From the NCBI GenBank assembly GCA_938743325.2, contig OW568863.1, positions 434,001 to 498,000 on the forward strand: DNA of 64,000 nt. Direction: 5' to 3'. The stretch is from Pycnococcus provasolii. Lineage: Eukaryota > Chlorophyta > Pseudoscourfieldiophyceae > Pseudoscourfieldiales > Pycnococcaceae. Position 1 is the first letter of the stretch; each line of letters starts with the position of its first letter. The translations under genes and the position numbers were made by a program. This document shows, piece by piece, positions 48,112 through 56,842 of the stretch. The notes beneath the pieces are model-generated. The model saw nothing but the letters and a program-made list of their open reading frames with translations. It searched no databases and was not told the DNA's origin.

Positions 48112-48750
48112 TTAATCGAACAGGTCGAACTCAGCCTCCTCCTCTTCCTCCTCCTCCGGCTCCGGCTCCGGCGCGGCAGCCGCGGCACCACCGCCACCGC
48201 CGCCACCGCCTCCGCCTCCGCCGCCTCCGCCGCCTCCGCCGGACGGCACAGACGCGAGCTTGTCGCTTCCGATGGCGAGCACGTCCTCGATGGACTTGCC
48301 CTCCAGCTCGCCGAGCAGCTTGCTGATGCGCGAGTCATCAGCCTCCGCTCCAGCGGCGGACAGCACCTTCTTCACCGCCGCGGCGTCGGGGGAATCGTTT
48401 CCGCCGAGCATCGCCTGTATTTATTTTAGAAGGGGAAGGGTGTTGTATCGTGAGCCTTTGTGATGTTGTTGTTGTTGTGTGATCACACATTCGTGACGCC
48501 GACGCCGACGCTGATGATGATGATCCCCTCCACTTCCCTCTCGAGCCATCGATCTTTTGACGTCCAGGACGCAAGAATACGCCGTCGATCGCGCGCCGAT
48601 TCCCACTCTTGCGTGCGTGCCTGCTTCGCCCTGACGAACTATCGCGAAAAAAACCACGCAAAAAACCACGCAAAAGTAAACCCATTCCCCAAACATCCCA
48701 CCGATAACCCCAAGAAAACGTACCAGCATGTACGCAGCAAGAACCTTCAT
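48112..48750 (-). CDS. RPLP2: 60S acidic ribosomal protein P2, two exons
   Basis: Exon 1 is 48750-48724 (MKVLAAYML) and exon 2 is 48414-48112 (AMLGGNDSPDAAAVKK onwards), joined across a 309-nt intron (48415-48723, GTACGT donor, AATACAG acceptor). The joined N-terminus MKVLAAYMLAMLGGNDSP lines up with P2 proteins of other eukaryotes, which is what fixes the splice. The 109-residue product has the P2 helical dimerisation domain (ISKLLGELEGKSIEDVLAIG, KLASVPSGG), a Gly/Ala hinge and the acidic tail closing EEAEFDLFD, which contacts translation factors on the ribosomal stalk. The Gly hinge is unusually pure (about 17 consecutive Gly). It is divergent from the eL33 gene. Confidence 0.92.
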
Positions 48751-49157
48751 GGTGATAGAAAGAGAAGTAAAAAAGAACGATGAAGTTGAAACAAGAGTTG
48801 GCCTAACACACTACTCACAAAGAGAAAGTGAGTGAAAGGAGTACTTCAAAAAAGGAGTACTTTTACCCAAAGAGCAAAAAATGAACACGCGCAAAACACG
48901 GGGCAGCGGCGAAGGAGAGGAGAGGTAAGCGTGAAGGGGACCCGCCGCCGACAAAAAAACCAAACCCAACACAGAGGGGATCCCGGTTTCACATTCACGG
49001 GGATTCCAAGCCATGGAGTTGTTCCCAAAAACAAAACCGGTATCCCCCCTGTGTCGCGCCCCCTTTGTTGTTGTCGGCGGCGGCTGGTTTGGTTTGGTTT
49101 CGTGGGTTCCTTTGTTCCCGGTGGTGCATATACATTCTGTTCTATATTTTAGGTACC
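48751..49157. promoter_or_regulatory. Shared promoter of two ribosomal protein genes, with a long imperfect hairpin
   Basis: The 407 bp between the P2 and eL33 start codons contain an imperfect inverted repeat: left arm 48942-48989 (CCGCCGCCGACA ... GGGATCCCGGTTT) pairs with right arm 49032-49084 (AAAACCGGTATCCCC ... TGTCGGCGGCGG) around a 42-bp centre. TTTTAG lies seven bases before the eL33 ATG. A short direct repeat AAGGAGTAC occurs at 48836 and 48854. Confidence 0.6.
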
Positions 49158-50034
49158 ATGGTGAAGACAGAGGCTGTGCGGTAAGTAGTAGTTGGGCTCT
49201 TTCATGCTCTTTGCCTTTCATGGTTGGTGGCTCTTGGCTTTCTTTGCTCTCTGTCGTTGTCGTTGTCGTTTGAGCTCATGGCGTTTTGATGCGTTGATGC
49301 CTGGGTTTGGGTTTGGGTTTGGCTTAGGTGGGAATGGCGCTGGCGCTCTCGTTTTGGGGTCGCGACGCGACGTGTGTGTGCACATAGACGCAGCAGCTAC
49401 AAGAGATCAGATGCACTTATGGCGTGTGATGTCTCGCGCCTTACGATCGTAAGCACACACACGCACACACACACGACGACGACGACGACGACGACGACAA
49501 GAACGCCGAAATCTGCAGCGCGAGACGCACCGACGATGCGCGATGCGACGCAGAGGGACGCGCGCTTGCGTTTTAACCACGGTGTGGTGTTTGTGGGTGT
49601 GAAGGGTAATAGAGGTGGCGTCATCAGGTCTATATCGTCAGGTCATGGCAACCTTCACAAACAACATCATGACTAACGACTTTTTTTTTTCGTTCTACCA
49701 CCCACCACCCAAAACAACATATCACAGCTTATACGCCAAGGGTGTCATGATGGGCTACCGCCGCTCAAAGGTCAAGCAGTACACCCACACGTCGCTCCTG
49801 CAAATCGAGGGCGTGACGTCTAAGCAGGATTCGGAATTCTACTTGGGTAAGAAGGTGGCGTACGTCTACAAGGCAAAGACGAAGAAGCGTGGCTCGATGT
49901 TCCGTTGCATGTGGGGTAAGGTGACGCAGCCGCACGGACAGAGCGGCGTGGTGCGGGCCAAGTTCCTTAAGAACTTGCCTCCCAAGGCGATCGGCGCACG
50001 CGTGCGCGTCATGATGTACCCGTCCAGGATCTAA
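49158..50034 (+). CDS. RPL35A: 60S ribosomal protein eL33 (L35Ae), two exons
   Basis: Exon 1 is 49158-49180 (TACCATGG context; MVKTEAVR) and exon 2 is 49728-50034, joined over a 547-nt GT-AG intron (GTAAGT donor, ATCACAG acceptor). The join gives ...[16 protein letters not shown], in line with eL33 of other eukaryotes, and the rest is unmistakable: [62 protein letters not shown]. The 109-residue length is normal. The intron carries a GGGTTT run (49302-49321), a CA run and a GAC triplet run (about 49459-49499). TGTAA follows at 50051. Confidence 0.93.
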
Positions 50035-50123
50035 AAGGCGAGCGCGAGTCTGTAAAAAGCATATCGTGTTTTCCTTCCAAAACCAAAAAAAAAATAGAAA
50101 TAGAAAAATAGAAGGAAAGTGAG

Positions 50124-50741
50124 TTACACCATGCTGAGGTCTTTTCCGTTTGTGCCGTCGTCAGCATCTTTGCTTTTCGCGGACGACGACGACGCTCCTG
50201 CAAACCCAAACCAGCCGCCGACACCGTTGTTCGCTGACTCGGCCAACTTGTCTTGATGTTGGAGCAAGGTTTCCTTCTCTGCCCTCAGCAAGTCGATCTC
50301 CTCCTTCAACTCGGTAATCTGCGTCTCGTACTTGCCTTTTTGTTCATACAAACGGAACGCCATGATGGCCAAACCTCCGCTGATGAGGATCGTCCACGCC
50401 CTTCCGTTTAAGTTGAAGTCTACGAGCGACCCGGAGAAGAACCACGGCGAGTCTGCAATTTCGCGCAGTCGTTGTGCTTCCATTTCCGCCTTTCTTATGG
50501 CGTGCACCTGCTTTGCGTTTTCAAGCCGCCTCGCTTCGTTGATTGGCCTCCCTGACCCTGACCCTGACCCTGACGCTGACGCTGACGACGACGACGACGA
50601 CGACGACGACGAGCTGAACCGACGCAAGTACGACGAGCCTTTGAGTCCGAAACCAACAAAGTCAGACCCCAACGCCAACGGAGAAGAAAGTCGCACTGAT
50701 GACGAGCATGATGTGAGCACTGATGATGCCAGAGACGACAT
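50124..50741 (-). CDS. Organelle-targeted single-pass coiled-coil protein, unknown function
   Basis: The 205-residue protein begins MSSLASSVLTSCSSSVRLSS with Arg and Ser but no acid for over 40 residues, a good mitochondrial or plastid presequence, then a pure Ser-Ala-Gly run. After a charged helix (NEARRLENAKQVHAIRKAEM) there is one membrane segment (AWTILISGGLAIMAFRLY) followed by a heptad-like coil (ETQITELKEEIDLLRAEKE) and a Ser/Gly-rich end. It probably sits in an inner membrane with the coil in an intermembrane or matrix space. I do not recognise the family. The frame extends far upstream, but the ATG at 50741 is best. Convergent with eL33; its stop overlaps TGTAA (50124). Confidence 0.6.
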   Translation of the reverse strand: MSSLASSVLTSCSSSVRLSSPLALGSDFVGFGLKGSSYLRRFSSSSSSSSSSSASASGSGSGSGRPINEARRLENAKQVHAIRKAEMEAQRLREIADSPWFFSGSLVDFNLNGRAWTILISGGLAIMAFRLYEQKGKYETQITELKEEIDLLRAEKETLLQHQDKLAESANNGVGGWFGFAGASSSSAKSKDADDGTNGKDLSMV

Positions 50742-51390
50742 AGATCGATCACCTGTACTTACACGAGTAACAAGGAGGGAGTAAAAGAGATGCAAGCAAG
50801 ACAAGCGCAAGGGACGGACGGACAAAACCAATACGAAGTACGGTGCAGGTGATTGGTGCAGGTGACCGGTGTTGTGATGGCCCACACACAACCCTGATGA
50901 AACGCACCACTCAACACTCAACAGGGTGGTCCCAAAGGAGCCAACAAACAACACGGGGTGGAAACATCTCCAGATCCAGATGGGTCGACTCGGCCCCGAC
51001 CACGTCCCATGACATGACAAATCCTGTCCCAAACCCCGAACTCCAACCCCCAATTCCCACCCCGACTTATAACCCCGAATAATTCCCACCCCGACTAATA
51101 AATAATTCCCACCCCGAATAAATAATTCTAACCCCGACTAAATAATTCCCACCCCGACTTCTAACCCCGAATAATAATTCCAGGTCTTTATTTTTTAATT
51201 CCAGGTACCCGGTAGGTGGAACCTTCTTCTGAAATCTGAAATAAATCTGAAGTTTTCCACGTCACCATCAGATTCATCACATACATCTAATACCTTTTAA
51301 AAAAAAAAACCTTGAGCAAGATTCCCTTCAATCAACAAATCATCCCAGGTGGCACTTGCCCATCACTTGCTTAAGTGCTTAACGACGACG
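50742..51390. other. Divergent region with a minisatellite
   Basis: Upstream of both the coiled-coil gene (minus) and the 364-residue protein gene (plus). Apart from the minisatellite at 51030-51181 it appears to be unique; no coding frame is supported. Confidence 0.4.
51030..51181. repeat. Imperfect minisatellite, AATTCCCACCCCGACTAATA type
   Basis: Seven to eight variable units of about 17-24 bp built on CCCACCCCGA plus ATAAATAATT, with changing lengths. Unlike the TTAGGG arrays, these are C-rich/AT-rich alternations; the near edge is about 210 bp before the ATG at 51391. Confidence 0.75.
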
Positions 51391-52485
51391 ATGATGGCGT
51401 CTTTCAGGCCTTTCAGGGGTGGTTCTTTTATGCCCTCTCAGTCTCAGTCTCAGAAGAAGTGCCTTTGTCGGTCTTCTTCTTCTTCATCTTCATCTTCATC
51501 TTCTAAGGTAGGAGTACGTCGTCGTGCTGGCAGTAGTAGTACGAGTCCGAGTCGTGGTTTTTTTGCCACTGGCGCACCTTGTCCTCGTCGTCGGCGTCAC
51601 TCTTGTGGAACTCGAGTAGTACCAGTGGTGCCAGTGAAGACTCCTCCTCGGAGCAGCCAGCAGCAGCAAGCTTCCTTCTCCTCCTCCTCCTCATCATCCT
51701 CAACAGCAGGAGGGTCTGGAGGGGAGGGATGGATGAAGAGCATGAAAGGATCCTCCTCATCGATTCAAAAAAGGATCCAGCATCAGCAACAACAACGACT
51801 TGATCCAAAGGATACCTACCGTGAAGATCGCGCGATCCTCACGCACGCAGCACGATCGGGGCGTTCTTCCAGCATTGAAAACGAACGTGTCATCGCCGCG
51901 ATCGAACGGCGCGCAAAGTCCAACGACTTGGAACACCTCATGGAAGAAAAAATTGCTGCCGCCGAGCACGCAGAAGAGGAAGTTCCTTTTGTAGATGACT
52001 GCGAGATCGAAGGCGTGTGGCGCCTCGTATTCACGTACGGGCCAAAGTATCCACCCAAGTTCATGCAATACCTGCCAATCAACGAGGACTTCGTGCTTGC
52101 TCCAGATGGATTTGCGGCGATCGAAACTGATCTCGCCGGACCGATGTTCATTCGCTTTGTGGGAAAGTGGGAACGTGAACTGCACAGCGGCACGCCCACA
52201 TCGTCGCGCCGTGAAGACGATGATCGTCCGGCAGTCAGCTACACGTTCGACGAGCAGCAGCTGTGCTTAGGCAAGCATGCTCGCGAGGTTGACGGCAAGA
52301 AGTCTCTCATCGGGCACCACGAGCCTCGCGTGTTACTCCGCAGCCCAATCACGCCAAGGAAGACAACAAAGTATGTTTTTGAGGATTACTGGCGTGACGA
52401 CGACGGAACGCGCATCGCGATCGCACGCAATGCGAGTGAGCAGGACGGAAATCACACACTCATGCGCGAACTGCTGGACGATTGA
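51391..52485 (+). CDS. Organelle-targeted protein, possibly fibrillin-like
   Basis: The 364-residue protein begins MMASFRPFRGGSFMPS and is Ser/Arg/Gln-rich with no ordered look for about 150 residues, compatible with a plastid or mitochondrial presequence plus linker. The C-terminal 200 residues are folded: a helical stretch (IAAIERRAKSNDLEHLMEE) and then a beta-rich part starting CEIEGVWRLVFTYGPKYPP and IRFVGKWERELHS. The LxGxWxLxxT-like start recalls the fibrillin/lipocalin fold, and this organism has another fibrillin in the window, but the similarity is weak and I cannot confirm it. The first ATG pair (51391/51394) is taken as the start; the GTG further upstream is ignored. Confidence 0.55.
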   Translation: MMASFRPFRGGSFMPSQSQSQKKCLCRSSSSSSSSSSSKVGVRRRAGSSSTSPSRGFFATGAPCPRRRRHSCGTRVVPVVPVKTPPRSSQQQQASFSSSSSSSSTAGGSGGEGWMKSMKGSSSSIQKRIQHQQQQRLDPKDTYREDRAILTHAARSGRSSSIENERVIAAIERRAKSNDLEHLMEEKIAAAEHAEEEVPFVDDCEIEGVWRLVFTYGPKYPPKFMQYLPINEDFVLAPDGFAAIETDLAGPMFIRFVGKWERELHSGTPTSSRREDDDRPAVSYTFDEQQLCLGKHAREVDGKKSLIGHHEPRVLLRSPITPRKTTKYVFEDYWRDDDGTRIAIARNASEQDGNHTLMRELLDD

Positions 52486-52613
52486 GCGAGAGCACAAGAA
52501 ACTCAAGTTGCTGCCCGCTTGTCACGAGTTTTCAATTTTTGTGTTGTGGCCGGACGGAGGGACGGAGGGCTTCACAAAGTATACACAGCATCATCATGTT
52601 ACAGAAATTTTGA

Positions 52614-53990
52614 TCATTCAATGTCGTCGTCGTCGTCGTCGTCGTCGTCATCGTCGTCGTCGTCCACCGAAATTGATTCTCCCCAATAGCCGTCAATTCC
52701 ATCGTGAAACACACATTCATCAGACTTATCCACAATTCTTAAATCCCAAACAGTCGAAAAATCTGTCGCCCTTGTGAAGCTAGCGCCACCCACAATGCGA
52801 ATTCCCGCGGAAATGCTGAAGGCTGTCGCACCCTCGCGCGACGGCGCGAGGCGCGAGCCGAGCGGAGTGTCTAGCGTTCGATATCGCCACGTCTCCGGCG
52901 GTCCGTCCAGGTTGAGGAAGTGCGCACCGCGATTAAACGTATGGTTCACATCTGCACCGCCCCAATAGAGCACGCCGCTTTCTCCTATGGCTGCTGAAAT
53001 CGCACAACGGGCCGTGGTGGGCTGCTCAATTCTCTTGGCTCGATTCTGTCTCCAACGTGGAGGAGCGTCGCTTGGAAAATCCCAAATAGCGTCCATCACC
53101 ATCGTGTGCGTAAAGTACATGTCCGGCCCTGGACCGCCTCCCGGATTTCTGCCGCAGCCGCCGCCGATCACGAGCACATTTTTCTTGTCGAGCCACACGG
53201 CGAAGTGGCCGGCACATCCAACTGGAGGCAATAGTTGGAGCTCGGGTACTGTCCAAGTTCCGTTGCGGAGGTGGAACATGATGTGCGTGTCGTGCGTGCC
53301 GTCGTCGCCCAGACCACCGGCAACTATCAGCCATCCCTTCACAACTGTGGCGGTGTGAAATGCACGTCCCTCGTCCATGGCAGGCGCTCGATCCCAGCTG
53401 AAGGATCCGTCGTCGTGTTCGTGAAGTGTCCAAGCGTCTCTGTGCACAACACCGCCGCCAAACCCGCCAAGCAGCATAGCCGACGTCGGGGTAACAGACG
53501 TGAGACTGTGGCCCCAGCGTGGCTCAGGCAAGTTCTCTTGCGCATCTACGATCGTCCAGCTTTTTCCCTCGTCACGTGATACCCAGAGTCTGTTGCTGAG
53601 GTCCTGCGAGTGCCGGCTGACTTGATGGCCGGATCCTCCGAAGAGCACCAGCGCGCCGCTACCGGATAGGCGCGCTAGTGCCGCTCCGTTCATCGCGGGT
53701 GGTGGTTTCTTCGTGTCGCTGTCGTCCTCGAGCTTTCTCCACCGCACGCCTGTGACGGCACGTAGACTCCTAAGCCTGCATTTTGCCTCAGACTTTGGCC
53801 CGTTCCCCATGCGTTCGCCGTACTCACGCACTGCGAGTCTGCTGTACAGTTCGGGCGCCGCGACCGTTTCCGCGTCTCTCAGAGACGAGCACGTGCACGC
53901 CAGCGAAGCTGCCGTTTCGACGGAGTTGCACCTCTTGAAGATATCCACCAGGCATGCGGCGGGCAGGTCGGCGAGCGTCGTGGTGGCCAT
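52614..53990 (-). CDS. F-box/kelch-repeat protein
   Basis: The 458-residue protein starts with an F-box (LADLPAACLVDIFKRCNSVE, CTCSSLRDAETVAAPELYSRL) and continues with a kelch beta-propeller: ALVLFGGSGHQVSR, RWGHSLTSVTPTSAMLLGGFGG, RAFHTATVVKGWLIVAGGLGDDG, CAGHFAVWLDKKNVLVIGGGCG, GVLYWGGADVN and GIRIVGGASFTRATDF. F-box/kelch proteins act as substrate adaptors of SCF (CUL1) ubiquitin ligases; the kelch blades bind the target. The very end is a run of 14 Asp encoded by a GAC repeat, which is probably length-variable. First ATG 53990; TGTAA on the minus strand at 52599. Confidence 0.85.
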   Translation of the reverse strand: MATTTLADLPAACLVDIFKRCNSVETAASLACTCSSLRDAETVAAPELYSRLAVREYGERMGNGPKSEAKCRLRSLRAVTGVRWRKLEDDSDTKKPPPAMNGAALARLSGSGALVLFGGSGHQVSRHSQDLSNRLWVSRDEGKSWTIVDAQENLPEPRWGHSLTSVTPTSAMLLGGFGGGVVHRDAWTLHEHDDGSFSWDRAPAMDEGRAFHTATVVKGWLIVAGGLGDDGTHDTHIMFHLRNGTWTVPELQLLPPVGCAGHFAVWLDKKNVLVIGGGCGRNPGGGPGPDMYFTHTMVMDAIWDFPSDAPPRWRQNRAKRIEQPTTARCAISAAIGESGVLYWGGADVNHTFNRGAHFLNLDGPPETWRYRTLDTPLGSRLAPSREGATAFSISAGIRIVGGASFTRATDFSTVWDLRIVDKSDECVFHDGIDGYWGESISVDDDDDDDDDDDDDDIE

Positions 53991-54063
53991 CACTCACAAG
54001 CACAAGGCCGGCCGGCTGGCGGTGACGTGGCCAATTATCGGCTCATAGGAAATTAGACTCCAA

Positions 54064-54084
54064 GGTTAGGGTTAGGGTTAGGGC
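54064..54084 (+). promoter_or_regulatory. TTAGGG array in a 165-bp divergent promoter
   Basis: Three GGTTAG units lie 74 bp from the F-box/kelch ATG (minus) and 72 bp from the Ycf49-like ATG (plus), i.e. almost exactly midway. It is one of the clearest examples of the motif's placement. Confidence 0.55.
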
Positions 54085-54155
54085 CACCTTGCCATCTCCC
54101 AAGAAAGTCTTTATCCGCAAACCGCCCGTCTTTATCCGCATTCCGCGTTGGAGAT

Positions 54156-55652
54156 ATGCCGTCGTCGTGCTTGCGTGCGGGATCCGTGCGCACTTGCTCC
54201 TCGTCCTTCTCGTCGTCGTCGTCACGCTCGTCTTGTCACTCTCTGCATAGGCGTCCTTCGCGGCGGCGGCCTTCTTTCATCAGAGGGTCATGCGCAGAAG
54301 CAGTTTGTCATGCGTCTCTGCTGTGCGATCTTAATAGTGTCAATAGTGTCGCGACCGTCGCAGCGACAGATGCGTGGTCAGTCACGGCGAACGGACTGCC
54401 AACAGCACTCGCAGGGATTGAAACGAAACTGTTCCAAGCGGGACTCGCGCCGTACCTCGTTTACCTCTGGTTCCTAGGACAACCGCAGACCAAGACGCCG
54501 CCGCTCACAAACTTTGGTGCGCGATTTCTCCTGCTGTTCGTCTTTGCCACCATACCCGCAGGCATTGTCGCAAAAACCGTGTATGGAGATATTCTATCCA
54601 ACGTCGACGTGCTCCATGGAAGCAGTGAGGCACTCCTCACGCTCTCGAACCTGTTCTTTGCACTTGGGTTTGCGCGGGCTCTCGCTGCAGAAACGCAGGA
54701 CAGTGATGTGAGCGGAGACGTGCCTTTCAAGGGTGTGGGAAAACTCGTCGCCGTTGCACTCGCAGGCTGTGGGGCGCTTGCGTTCGCCGCACCTGCGCTC
54801 CTGGGTGGCGTCATGCACGACGAACCCACGAACGCTCTCTCTCTGCCGACGTGGGCCGTGCACGTCTCTAGCATCACAGAGTGGTCCGTCGCCATGTCGC
54901 TCGTCTGGGCGTACGGCGATGCATCCGGGAACCAGGCTTGGAAGGGTCTGACATGGGCAATGGCGCCATTTCTCGCGAGCGGGTTGAGCGCGTGCACGTT
55001 TCACGTCTTCTACAACGTACCAGAGCTTGGTGCGCTCGTTCCGCTGCAAGCCCTGCTCACCTTATCCGGAAACACAGCGTGCGCTTTTGCCGCGTACCGG
55101 ATCAGCAGTGCCGCGTCGACAGCGTCGACGCCTGCTTCGCCTGCTGAGTCTTTGGATCTTGACGAAGATTCCGTTATCCTCAAGCTCGCGCTTCTGTCCG
55201 CCGGTGGTGCAGCCTTCGTGAAGTACGGGGAGCTCCTCGTCGGCGACTTTCCATTCTCGCCGTCGTATCCCACCGCACTGACGATGATTTTGCTGCCTAC
55301 CGCACTGTACATGGCGTATCTGACGCGACCTCGAGGGACTGGCGAGCCACTTTCCATGGAAACTGTCAAGAGCTATGGTCTTGCTGGGACCTTGTCATAC
55401 ATTCTCATCGAGCTTGGCTTCTGGGCCATCGCCTTTCCGCTTGCTCTCTCATGGTACAAGGTGGCTGAAGGATCGTGGCTCGACCTGTCCAACGCCGCGG
55501 ATAAGGCGAAGCTGCTTGGTGCTGGCACTGTGTTCATCAACGGCGTTCGTCTTCTCGTTCCTTTGCGTCTCGGTGCGGCGATTGCGCTTGCTCCCACCGT
55601 TGATCGCGTGCTGAAAGGCGTTCGCGGCGAGGAGGAGGAGGAGGAGGCGTGA
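54156..55652 (+). CDS. Plastid membrane protein with DUF3593 and DUF2499 (Ycf49-like) domains
   Basis: The 498-residue protein has a Ser/Arg-rich plastid presequence (about 90 residues), then two domains shared with cyanobacteria and plants. DUF3593 (about 100-185): APYLVYLWFLGQPQTKTPPL, IPAGIVAKTVYGDILSNVDVLHG and LTLSNLFFALGFARAL. DUF2499/Ycf49 (about 225-325): LSLPTWAVHVSSITEWSVAM, YGDASGNQAWKGLTWAM and SACTFHVFYNVPEL. A third membrane region (about 345-480) starts LKLALLSAGGAAFVKYGELL, which I also associate with plant plastid proteins. The molecular job is unknown; a thylakoid or envelope location is likely. It strongly supports a plastid of the green lineage. TGTAA at 55665, and the gene is convergent with DPM1 (81 bp apart). 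Confidence 0.85.
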   Translation: MPSSCLRAGSVRTCSSSFSSSSSRSSCHSLHRRPSRRRPSFIRGSCAEAVCHASLLCDLNSVNSVATVAATDAWSVTANGLPTALAGIETKLFQAGLAPYLVYLWFLGQPQTKTPPLTNFGARFLLLFVFATIPAGIVAKTVYGDILSNVDVLHGSSEALLTLSNLFFALGFARALAAETQDSDVSGDVPFKGVGKLVAVALAGCGALAFAAPALLGGVMHDEPTNALSLPTWAVHVSSITEWSVAMSLVWAYGDASGNQAWKGLTWAMAPFLASGLSACTFHVFYNVPELGALVPLQALLTLSGNTACAFAAYRISSAASTASTPASPAESLDLDEDSVILKLALLSAGGAAFVKYGELLVGDFPFSPSYPTALTMILLPTALYMAYLTRPRGTGEPLSMETVKSYGLAGTLSYILIELGFWAIAFPLALSWYKVAEGSWLDLSNAADKAKLLGAGTVFINGVRLLVPLRLGAAIALAPTVDRVLKGVRGEEEEEEA

Positions 55653-55733
55653 TGACCTGTGATTTGTAAATGTCAACAAAATCTATTACAAGAATACAGG
55701 ACGTACATGATCTCATTCTTTCTTTCTTTCTTT

Positions 55734-56842
<1,109 letters not shown>

